DNA of 64,000 nt, from contig NZ_JACSQK010000005.1 of the NCBI RefSeq assembly GCF_014836675.1, positions 391,422-455,421 on the forward strand, in the 5' to 3' direction. The translations under genes were made by a program, and so were the position numbers. Under the pieces are notes generated by a model, which saw only the letters and a program-made list of their open reading frames with translations, did not search any database and was not told the origin of the DNA. Source of the stretch: Comamonas avium (lineage in GTDB: Bacteria > Pseudomonadota > Gammaproteobacteria > Burkholderiales > Burkholderiaceae_C). This document shows, piece after piece, positions 7,979-15,199 of this stretch. Each line of letters begins with the position of its first letter. The stretch's first letter is position 1.

Positions 7979-8152
7979 ATGGACGACCAGACAACTACAA
8001 CCACGCAGGCCGTCATGGTCGTCCAGCCTGCTCCCCCCAGTGAGCAAGACCGACAAGACATGGATGCCCTCCTTGGGATCATTCTGGCCATGTGCATCCC
8101 TGTCTACCTGCTCAAGCTTGTTCTGCGACAACTGAGCCTAGACCATGACTAG
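7979..8152 (+). CDS. 57-aa phage membrane protein
   Basis: Short frame of 57 residues between the major coat and adsorption genes. The N-terminal 30 residues are polar (Thr, Gln, Asp rich) and residues about 31-49 (MDALLGIILAMCIPVYLLKL) form a single membrane helix. The ATG follows GGTGACGG, and its last 8 bases overlap the start of the next gene at 8145, implying translational coupling. A minor virion tip protein or assembly factor is plausible. It has no recognised family. Confidence 0.6.
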   Translation: MDDQTTTTTQAVMVVQPAPPSEQDRQDMDALLGIILAMCIPVYLLKLVLRQLSLDHD

Positions 8153-9797
8153 CTATGTCAAATCCTCTCGACTACATGTATGCGTTTGGCTGCTGCTGTC
8201 TTATTTGGTGCTTGCTGCGGTAAGTGCCCACGCGGCTGACGTCCCCATACCTAGACCCGCCAATGGTGCGGTATCAAACCCCAACTACCTAGAGTACCAA
8301 AAGACTAGCAACACCTACACGTGGAACCCTGTTGGGACCACCACGCCCCCCGGTTCGGGAACTGTGTCCTTTCCGTCCACAAGCGTCGTATCTGACGCCA
8401 CGCCGAAGATGGTTACTACGGGTGATCTGCCTTACCAACACAAAGGCGGTGCAGGTGCAAAAGTCACGATCAGCACTGGCATTGACAAGGTGAAGGTCGC
8501 GGCTGCTGCTGCCGCTGCTACGGCTTCTGCTGCTGCAATGCAGGTCAAACCCGGGAACCCCTATGTGCAGGTCGGTGCCTTGGCTTGCGTGGTGTTTTGT
8601 GTGCCTGTTGCTGAGGTCTTGCTCAATTGGGGCATTGATAAGTTTTATGCCAACGATGACGGCACGCTGGCTGCTGTCGTTCCTGACCCGAATTCGAACA
8701 TTGAAACGTCTACCGGCTCTCTCTACTATTTAAGAGACCGCCCTCACATTACTGGTCGCACTATTGCAGGTCTTACTAGTGCCACTGCAGCTGCTTGCTT
8801 AAGCTGGATGCCAGACACGAATTCATGGCGTTACAAGGGCTGCACTCCGGGAACCCCATTTCAAAATTATGTCTCCATCAACGTGATGGCGCAGGCTAAG
8901 GGTGGTGACGGCGTTTGGCGTGACAACGTTTCGCCATCAAACTATCCGTGGGCTCAAAAACCCGATACATGTCCTGTCGGCTCTCCGGTTGTCAACGGTG
9001 TCTGCAATGGCTCTGCACCGGAAATCAAAAAGCCGTTGGGCGATTTCTTTAAAGAAAACATCGTTGACAAGCCATGGGGGGCGGATGCAGCTGTCGTTGC
9101 TTCTGTAGTCATCGCATCGTCAATTTATCAATCTGGTGATAACGTTTTCACTGACGGCACAAGTAACACGATCACGGGCCCTGATTTAGTCCCCACGGGC
9201 ACTGTGCAAACACATTCGCCCGTCAACGTCCTCCCCGGGACTACCACCCCTGCCCCTCCTGGCCACACAGGCCCCACGGATTCGGGCACTCAAACCACGA
9301 CCTCGACCACTACGGCCACCAACACGTTCAATCCCGGCACCTCTGGTACTGGTAGCGGTTCTGGCTCGTCTGGCTCCGGCTCTGGCCCATCAATGACAAC
9401 GGGCACCAAAACGGAGACAAAAACCAGTATCACCAACAACATCACCAACAACACCAGCACCTCGGTCACGACCAATATCGAGACCAAAGATGACGCGCCC
9501 AAAGAAGAAGAAAAAGACCTCTGCGAAAAGAACCCGGATTCTTTGGCCTGTGCTGAAGCTGATACTCCAGACGGTGAGATTCCAGAGACACAGATTGAGC
9601 TGAGCTACGAATATGAAAGCCTCTTCGGCAATGGCTCCTGCCCCACTGTTGATGCCGTGCCCTTCTTTGGTCAAAACGTGCAGGTCGTGGATATGCCGAA
9701 GATCTGCCAGCAAACCACGGACTACATACAGCCCTTCGTTTTAGTTTCTGCGGCTCTCATTGCCATGGCCATCTTTGCTGGGGGTATCAGGTCATGA
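8145..9797 (+). CDS. Inovirus adsorption/minor coat protein (pIII/TspB-like)
   Basis: A 550-aa protein in the place of fd pIII, which binds the host receptor (usually a pilus) and then the periplasmic Tol complex. Residues 1-30 form a signal peptide ending SAHA. An Ala-rich segment near residue 115 and a hydrophobic patch near 145-165 follow. A linker of Thr, Gly and Ser spans about residues 360-420, like the glycine-rich linkers of pIII. The C-terminal domain has several Cys and a closing membrane helix (PFVLVSAALIAMAIFAGG). The C-terminal layout resembles the TspB family found in Neisseria filamentous phages, by recollection not search. It overlaps both neighbours. Confidence 0.82.
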   Translation: MTSYVKSSRLHVCVWLLLSYLVLAAVSAHAADVPIPRPANGAVSNPNYLEYQKTSNTYTWNPVGTTTPPGSGTVSFPSTSVVSDATPKMVTTGDLPYQHKGGAGAKVTISTGIDKVKVAAAAAAATASAAAMQVKPGNPYVQVGALACVVFCVPVAEVLLNWGIDKFYANDDGTLAAVVPDPNSNIETSTGSLYYLRDRPHITGRTIAGLTSATAAACLSWMPDTNSWRYKGCTPGTPFQNYVSINVMAQAKGGDGVWRDNVSPSNYPWAQKPDTCPVGSPVVNGVCNGSAPEIKKPLGDFFKENIVDKPWGADAAVVASVVIASSIYQSGDNVFTDGTSNTITGPDLVPTGTVQTHSPVNVLPGTTTPAPPGHTGPTDSGTQTTTSTTTATNTFNPGTSGTGSGSGSSGSGSGPSMTTGTKTETKTSITNNITNNTSTSVTTNIETKDDAPKEEEKDLCEKNPDSLACAEADTPDGEIPETQIELSYEYESLFGNGSCPTVDAVPFFGQNVQVVDMPKICQQTTDYIQPFVLVSAALIAMAIFAGGIRS

Positions 9798-10081
9798 AGC
9801 TGGGAACATTTCTCCTGTCCCTTGTGGAACCCATGCTGGGGCGCATTCTCACGGCGCTTGGCTTTACGGTGGCCTCGTTCGTTGGTTTCACCGCTGCATT
9901 CGGTGGCCTCAAGGCGCAAGTGATTGCAGGGGTCAACCACCTGCCCATGCCTGCATTGCAACTGTTCTTGCTCGCTGGTGGTGGTGAGGCTCTAAGCATC
10001 ATCGTTGCGGCTGTGGCATTTCGGGTTGTCATCTGGCAAGCCATGAATGCCAAGAAAATCATTGGAGCTAACCCCACATGA
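9794..10081 (+). CDS. Inovirus minor coat protein pVI-like (DUF2523-type)
   Basis: A 95-aa, mostly hydrophobic protein with about three membrane segments and no signal peptide. It lies between the adsorption protein and Zot, exactly where fd carries gene VI and where other inoviruses carry DUF2523 proteins. In fd, pVI caps the virion with pIII. The ATG overlaps the preceding TGA as ATGA, and its own stop overlaps the Zot start in the same way, so pIII-like, pVI-like and Zot genes form one coupled unit. Confidence 0.8.
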   Translation: MKLGTFLLSLVEPMLGRILTALGFTVASFVGFTAAFGGLKAQVIAGVNHLPMPALQLFLLAGGGEALSIIVAAVAFRVVIWQAMNAKKIIGANPT

Positions 10082-11109
10082 TCACCCTCATCACCGGGGT
10101 TCCCGGCTCTGGCAAAACGCTTTACACGGTCTCTGACATCGTTAAAAAACTCATCGGCACCTTTGTCGTTGAGATCGATGACGACGAAAACGAGATCACT
10201 CACCCCCGCACCATCTTCACGAATATCAACGGCCTCAAGCTAGAGCATGAATTGATTGACGGTGGTGCTACAGGTGGCCTGGCTAACTGGCACCAGTGGG
10301 CGCAACCCGGTTCTCAGATCGTGTTCGATGAGGTGCAAAAGGTCTGGCCCATTCGCCCAAATGGCTCCAAGGTGCCTGACTGCATACAGGCGCTGGATAC
10401 CCACCGCCACATGGGTGTTGACCTCGTCTTGATGACGCAAACCATCAACAACATGGATCGGCATTTACAGGGCTTGGTCGGTCGCCATCTGCATATCCGG
10501 CGTATCGGTAATCTGCCCATTGCGATCATCTATGAGTGGGATCACTGCTCTCGCTCCCTCATGTACTCCAAAGCCTTCTCCAAGCGCGTCTGGTGGTACA
10601 ACAAAAGCGACTACAAGCTCTACAAGAGCGCCAAAGTGCATACCAAGGTGGCCCGCAAGTCTCCCACCATCATGTATCTGTTTTTGGCGTCTCTGGTCGG
10701 GCTGGCGTTTGCTGTCCCGTCTGCATGGGGCAAGTTCTCTGGTGTTTTCTGGCCTGAAGAAAAGCAACAGGTTGCACAAGCCAGCACCATCAAATCTGTT
10801 CCAGCTCCAACTGCTGACAAGCCAGCGCCGGCATCTCCAGCTCCAGCGGTTCCGTCTCCAGCTCCTGAACCTGCAAAGCCCCTCCTGGCTGGCTGCATCG
10901 CCACTGCCGCACGCTGCCTGTGCTTCACCGACAAGGGCGAACAAGTGCAGCCTGAACCCGGCTACTGCAAAGCGCATACGGCCCCTCAGAAGGCTGTTTT
11001 GACTGGTGGTGGTGTGGATTGGTATCCCGACCCTCGGCCTCCTGCAAAGGCACCTGAACCGCAATGGACTGGAACTGTGGTCGGTACTCAAAAGGGTTGG
11101 CAGTTTTGA
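10078..11109 (+). CDS. zot: Zot family phage assembly ATPase (pI-like)
   Basis: A 343-aa membrane ATPase that in filamentous phages powers removal of the ssDNA-binding protein and extrusion of the virion. The Walker A motif GVPGSGKT is at residues 7-14 and the Walker B-like SQIVFDEVQKVWP lies near residue 80-92. After a cytoplasmic domain of about 195 residues comes one membrane helix (about 197-217, MYLFLASLVGLAFAVPSAWG), then a Pro/Ala-rich linker and a Cys-containing periplasmic tail. The family is named after the Vibrio cholerae CTX-phi protein; the domain here marks phage assembly and is not evidence of enterotoxic activity. Confidence 0.93.
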   Translation: MITLITGVPGSGKTLYTVSDIVKKLIGTFVVEIDDDENEITHPRTIFTNINGLKLEHELIDGGATGGLANWHQWAQPGSQIVFDEVQKVWPIRPNGSKVPDCIQALDTHRHMGVDLVLMTQTINNMDRHLQGLVGRHLHIRRIGNLPIAIIYEWDHCSRSLMYSKAFSKRVWWYNKSDYKLYKSAKVHTKVARKSPTIMYLFLASLVGLAFAVPSAWGKFSGVFWPEEKQQVAQASTIKSVPAPTADKPAPASPAPAVPSPAPEPAKPLLAGCIATAARCLCFTDKGEQVQPEPGYCKAHTAPQKAVLTGGGVDWYPDPRPPAKAPEPQWTGTVVGTQKGWQF

Positions 11110-11555
11110 GTGCGCGCATGCCTTGTTTGGGGCCTGCTGCTTGCAATTCGCCTTGCCTCGCACGCATACCCCTTGATGTGCTCACGGCGTCCCCTGTGCG
11201 CCTGTCTATGGCTTCCAGCTACTTCTGGTCAAACCCTGCCGCATCGTGGCCTTCACCGTCGCGCTGGCCTTGTCCGCGTGGCGCTCTGACAGTTCGAGCT
11301 GGGCTTCACCTCGTCGCTGAAAAACACGGTATTGGATGTTCCAGCTCGTTGCCAACGCTTGTGCTGAAAGTGAAAGGGATAACCAGAGCGGGCCGACTGC
11401 CACCGGGCAAGCTTGCGCCGCACGGTGGCGGGCGCAGCCCGCCTAGATTTATCCCTAAGGAACTTTAAGCACAAGCAGGGCAAGCGGCAAAAGAAAAGCC
11501 CCAGCGAGGACGGCAATCCTCCCGGGGCTATGACTCAACTAAGTAAGGTAGTCAA
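11110..11555. other. Phage intergenic region with hairpins; putative replication origin
   Basis: The only long non-coding stretch of the prophage, between the assembly and replication modules, where filamentous phages keep plus- and minus-strand origins and the packaging signal. It contains hairpins at 11400-11428 (CCACCG/CGGTGG, enclosing the palindrome GCAAGCTTGC), 11429-11441 (CGGGC-GCA-GCCCG) and 11497-11529 (AGCCCC/GGGGCT with an extended imperfect stem). A frame at 11064-11468 crosses it but has no coding character. The exact nick site is not identified. Confidence 0.6.
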
Positions 11556-12413
11556 GTGATACGAATCATAGATGGAATTGCATACGAAAGCTTCTCGACT
11601 GAGCATTTCAAACTCAAAGCGTCTGACTGTGGCAACGGTCATCAGGAGATCACAGCTTCTCGCATGGTCGGCTGGCGCGAGATGAACCTTGACCGCATCG
11701 CCATGGAAAACCTTTTGGAAACCATGCAAGCCCGTATGGATGACCCCGAAGAGCAAGCAAGGCGCGAAGAACTAAGGGCTGAGAATTCAGCTCGCAAAGC
11801 CAAAAAGCGTGTTCGTCAGCTCTGCAAAGTGATGGGCGTCGACACCATGCTGACCCTCACATACAAGGCCAATCAACAGGATTTGGCTTTATGCAAAAAG
11901 CACTTGCGCGAGTTCAATCGGAGACTCTTGCGTGTGATGCCTGACTTTGCCTTTGTGGCTGCGTTTGAGCGGCAAAAGCGCGGTGCTTGGCACGTCCACA
12001 TGGCTACCCGTCGCGTTCCAGAGTCCCTTGCTGACCGCAATCGGCAAAACGCTGTGCGTCTGAAGTCTTATGAGGTCATCCGGCGTATCTGGCGCTCTGT
12101 TGTCGGTGAGCTGGGTGGAAACATCGATGTGGCCAGGCGCAAATTTCACTCACGCAAAAGCGCAGCGCAGATTGCTTCATATATCGCCAAATACATCATC
12201 AAGGATTATGCGGAGGGTGATAAGTGGTCTAACCGTTGGACTAAATACGGCGAGGGTTTTGTGCCTGAACCTGTTGAACTGGGCATCTTTTACGGCCCCA
12301 TTGCTGCCATCGAAGCGGCCTATGCCTTGCTCCCAGAAGGCCACCGCGTTGCTATCGGGCGGCTTGATCGCTGGCGGGATTGGTTTGTTTTGCATACTGA
12401 ACCATGCGGGTGA
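11556..12413 (+). CDS. Inovirus replication initiation protein (HUH endonuclease)
   Basis: Rolling-circle initiator, the functional equivalent of fd pII, which nicks the double-stranded form at the plus origin. The 285-aa protein has the three HUH landmarks: motif 1 TLTYK near residue 100, the metal-binding His-Val-His in GAWHVHMA (H146, H148), and a two-tyrosine motif YIAKY (Y209, Y213) on a helix AAQIASYIAKYIIKD. The start is a GTG at 11556 with AAGG upstream; there is no suitable ATG nearby. It is separated from Zot by the hairpin-rich region that probably holds its target. Confidence 0.88.
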   Translation: MIRIIDGIAYESFSTEHFKLKASDCGNGHQEITASRMVGWREMNLDRIAMENLLETMQARMDDPEEQARREELRAENSARKAKKRVRQLCKVMGVDTMLTLTYKANQQDLALCKKHLREFNRRLLRVMPDFAFVAAFERQKRGAWHVHMATRRVPESLADRNRQNAVRLKSYEVIRRIWRSVVGELGGNIDVARRKFHSRKSAAQIASYIAKYIIKDYAEGDKWSNRWTKYGEGFVPEPVELGIFYGPIAAIEAAYALLPEGHRVAIGRLDRWRDWFVLHTEPCG

Positions 12414-12542
12414 CAGCAAGTGATTCTTTTGATTTAGTCATCTTGTGCTCTGGTGACTACTGCTGTTAAAACCCCTCGTATTTACGTGTTCTGTTGCTAC
12501 TGAATATCTAGCATCTGCTTGTGTTTTTCATGGAGTTCAGTT

Positions 12543-13157
12543 GTGGCCATTTACGGATATGCACGTGTCTCAACACGTGAACAAGAGACCTACTTGCAGA
12601 TTGATGCTTTGCGTTCCGCTGGGGCTTTAGAGATACGACAAGAGAAGTGCAGTTCAGTTGGCGAACGTCCTGAGCTCAGGCGTTTACTCTCTGAATTAAG
12701 GTCTGGCGATGTGCTGCTTGTCTACAAGATGGATCGTGTTGCCCGGTCGTTGAAAGATTTACTAAATATTCTGGATCAGCTCACGTTAGCTGGTGCTGCA
12801 ATTCGCTCACTTACGGAGCCGCTGGATACATCGGGCCCGATTGGTATCTTTATGGTTCAGGTTCTTGGTGCTGTCGCGCAGCTCGAACGTTCGATCATCC
12901 GTGAGCGCTCTGTTGCTGGCCAGATTGCTGCATACAAGCGCGGTGTTCCCCTTGGGCGTCATAAGCATGCAACTCCGCCTGACGTTGTTGATTTGATGCG
13001 TGCTGACCGTGCTACTGGTCTCTATACGTGGGCTGCGCTTGGTGTGAAGTATGGCAAACATGCCTCAACTGTTAAGCGTTTGGTTTCAGGCAAAACTTGT
13101 CGTTCTGTTATGCCTGTTCTTGGGAAGTATTTGGACGATCCACCGGATTGCAAGTGA
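12543..13157 (+). CDS. Small serine recombinase, probable phage integrase
   Basis: A 204-aa serine recombinase of the resolvase/invertase size class. The N-terminal MAIYGYARVSTREQ carries the catalytic Ser10, and YKMDRVARSL carries the active-site arginines (R65, R68). A long helix (LGAVAQLERSIIRERS) and a C-terminal helix-turn-helix region (LGVKYGKHASTVKRLVSGKT) complete the fold. The GTG at 12543 is preferred over an upstream ATG at 12519 because GGAG lies seven bases before it. The stop codon TGA includes the A of the AC crossover dinucleotide, so the gene ends on the junction. It is the only recombinase in the element and therefore the obvious integrase. No excision factor was recognised. 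Confidence 0.88.
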   Translation: MAIYGYARVSTREQETYLQIDALRSAGALEIRQEKCSSVGERPELRRLLSELRSGDVLLVYKMDRVARSLKDLLNILDQLTLAGAAIRSLTEPLDTSGPIGIFMVQVLGAVAQLERSIIRERSVAGQIAAYKRGVPLGRHKHATPPDVVDLMRADRATGLYTWAALGVKYGKHASTVKRLVSGKTCRSVMPVLGKYLDDPPDCK

Positions 13158-13170
13158 CCATGTTTGCCTG
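13143..13170. other. attR junction of the inovirus prophage
   Basis: Phage half-site GGATTGCAAGTG, shared AC at 13157-13158, then host half-site CATGTTTGCCTGG. The recombinase TGA (13155-13157) and the first Met codon of the comEC 3' part (13160) lie within it. Confidence 0.75.
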
Positions 13171-14692
13171 GCTGGCGATGGCAGTTGTCAACCTGCTGTG
13201 GCGGCGCAGTCCCCGACTGTGCCTGCAATGTCCTGCACCTGTGGCAGCTGCATGGGCGGGGCTGGCGCTGGCGGCAGCCTATGCCGTGTTCAGCGGCTGG
13301 GGCATTCCGGCTCAGCGAACCATTGGCATGCTGTGCGTGGTGGTGGTGCTGCGCAGCCTGGGGCGCAGCTGGCCCTGGCCTTACGTGTGGCTGGGCGTGC
13401 TGACCGCTGTGGTGCTGGTCGACCCATGGAGTTTGCTGCAGGCAGGGTTCTGGCTCAGTTTTGTGGCCGTGGGTGTGCTCTTTGCCACGCAGCCTCAAGA
13501 TCGCAATGTGCCTGATCGGCGCTGGCGGCATGCCGGCATGCGCTTGTTGCGTGAGCAGGCTGTGGTGGGTCTGGCGCTGTCACCGCTGACGCTGCTGCTG
13601 TTTGGGCAGATTTCAGTGGTCGCAATGATTGCCAACCTGTGGGCCATTCCGTGGGTGACGCTGGTGGTGACGCCGCTGTCCATGCTGGGGGCTTTTTGGC
13701 CACCGCTGTGGACAGCTGCCGCGCACAGCGTGACCGCCATGGTATGGCTGCTGGAGCAGATGGTGACTTGGCCAGTGGCGGTGCTGTACTTTGCCCAGCC
13801 CGCGTGGTGGGCGGGATTGGCGGGGCTGCTAGGGTGTCTGTGGCTGGTAATGCCCTGGGGCTGGCGCTGGCGTGCGCTGGGCCTGCCGCTGATCGTGCCG
13901 ATGCTGTGGTGGCAAAGCGCAGTACCGCCGTGGGGGCACTTTGATCTGCTGGCTCTGGACGTAGGCCAGGGCAGCGCGGTGTTGCTGCGCACGCAGCAGC
14001 ACAGCTTGCTGTTTGATGCAGGGCCGCAGTGGTCAGCGCAGTCCGATGCCGGTGAGCGCATTGTGGTGCCCGGGCTGCGTGCGCTGGGTGTTGTGCCGAC
14101 CGCCATGATGGTCAGTCACAAAGACCGTGACCATGCAGGAGGTGCTGCGTCAGTGCAGCAAGCTTTTGTACGCATGCAGTGGATGGGGTCAGGTGGCGTG
14201 CCGTGCCAGGCAGGGCAGTCCTGGACGTGGGATGGAGTCAGGTTTGTGGTGCTGTTTCCTTTTGAAGGCTCCAGTCCAGGCAAGACCACCAAAAGCAACG
14301 CCACCAGTTGCGTGCTGCAAGTGCAAAGCCATGCGGGGTCTCGTGCGCTGCTGACGGGCGATATCGAAGCGGCGCAAGAAAGAGCGTTGCTGCGTGCAGG
14401 TGCTGACGTTCAGTCCGATGTGCTGCTGGTGCCGCACCATGGCAGCAAAACATCATCGAGCGCGAATTTTCTGAACCAGGTGCAGCCCAAGGTGGCCATT
14501 GTGCAGTCGGGCTATCGCAACCGGTTTGGGCACCCCGTAGCGGCGGTGGTTCGTAGGTACCAGGAGCGCAATGTCAACTTGGTCAGCACGCCCAGCTGTG
14601 GCGCTGCGCACTGGCGCTCCTGGAGCCCAGAATCGGTGCTGTGCGAGCGAGCCATAACAGCGAGGTACTGGTCGCCAGCTGCGCCTGAGTGA
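13159..14692 (+). pseudogene. comEC: comEC 3' part, interrupted by an inovirus prophage
   Basis: C-terminal 511 codons of ComEC. It starts with the final base of the Thr codon of SGLHIT and continues MFAWLAMAVV. About ten membrane segments of the competence domain span roughly the first 270 residues, then a metallo-beta-lactamase-like domain follows (LALDVGQGSAVLLRTQQH, MVSHKDRDHAGG, LLTGDIE, LLVPHHGSKTSSS), thought in this family to relate to nucleolytic processing of the non-transported strand. The frame fits the 5' part exactly after removal of 6226-13158. The first ATG (13160) lies two bases after the recombinase stop, so the fragment could be translated by re-initiation. Confidence 0.93.
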
Positions 14693-15199
14693 CCAAGTGC
14701 TTTAGTGCTTTAACGCGGTGCTGTATTGAGTGCCAGTTGGGGTATCCCTGTGGCGTGCCTTGCATGCCGCACCACTGAATGATGGTGGGATAGTGCGAGA
14801 ATTTCCTGTGTTTTTCAGTACCCATGCTGCGGAGTTGGCTGCACATTCCACAGACCGTCTGCAGGGCGCATGGCACACCATTAGGCGACGAATACAACCT
14901 GCTAGATGTGCACAGGTGAGCTGGGCTGGCAACCCTTTACAGGAGCCGCTTGAGTGCGGCCACAGCTCTATAGTGCATTGCCGATAGATTGCCCCCGTCG
15001 TGGTGGCTTTCGCTGCGTTAAGCGCAGCTATCATGCTTGGCGATCCATTCAGAAACACTGCACAAGTGCCCATACAGGTTTGCCTGCGGCTGCCTGAAAT
15101 TGTCTGTTCGAAAAATTCCCGTCTGACCTGTTTGCGGTCAAAGCGTCGTGCCTGGCATCTGGCTTGTGTCTGCGCCGCTGTCCCCTCGAGATTGATGCC
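14693..15199. other. Intergenic region between comEC and the Sel1-repeat gene
   Basis: About 500 bases without a convincing gene. Several short open frames on both strands have no ribosome binding site or protein-like composition. No tRNA or strong terminator was seen; the promoter for the Sel1-repeat gene is presumably here. Confidence 0.5.

Larger units (their letters stand above)
6226..13158. mobile_element. Filamentous phage (inovirus) prophage integrated in comEC
   Basis: A 6,933-bp element with the modular order of inoviruses: regulator, small ORF, ssDNA-binding protein, membrane proteins, major coat, adsorption protein, pVI-like protein, Zot ATPase, origin-like intergenic hairpins, HUH replication initiator and a serine recombinase. 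Size and order fit complete filamentous phages of 6-8 kb. No gene looks broken, so the prophage is probably intact. The two ends lie inside one comEC codon; each end carries the dinucleotide AC, one copy of which is counted in the element. No cargo such as a toxin was recognised. Confidence 0.92.

Noticed and set aside
7496..8131. A 211-codon minus-strand frame across the phage coat gene.
   Set aside because: It is antisense to the major coat and 57-aa genes and has low-complexity composition, so it is a shadow.
10078..11109. Zot read as a secreted enterotoxin.
   Set aside because: The Zot domain is the normal inovirus assembly ATPase, and its place and Walker motifs fit that job; toxin activity is not supported by the sequence.
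11064..11468. A 134-codon plus-strand frame crossing the phage intergenic region.
   Set aside because: It overlaps the zot 3' end, has no ribosome binding site, has odd composition and runs through the hairpin cluster, so it is taken as non-coding.
6212..13152. The 8-bp direct repeat GGATTGCA at 6212-6219 and 13145-13152 as the att core.
   Set aside because: Crossover there would turn the conserved His of SGLHIT into Gln in the rebuilt ComEC. The AC dinucleotide farther in keeps the His and is the centre of dyads in both attB and attP. The 8 bp are better seen as shared half-site sequence.
14693..15199. Short open frames between comEC and the Sel1-repeat gene.
   Set aside because: None has a ribosome binding site, protein-like composition or conserved context that I can see.
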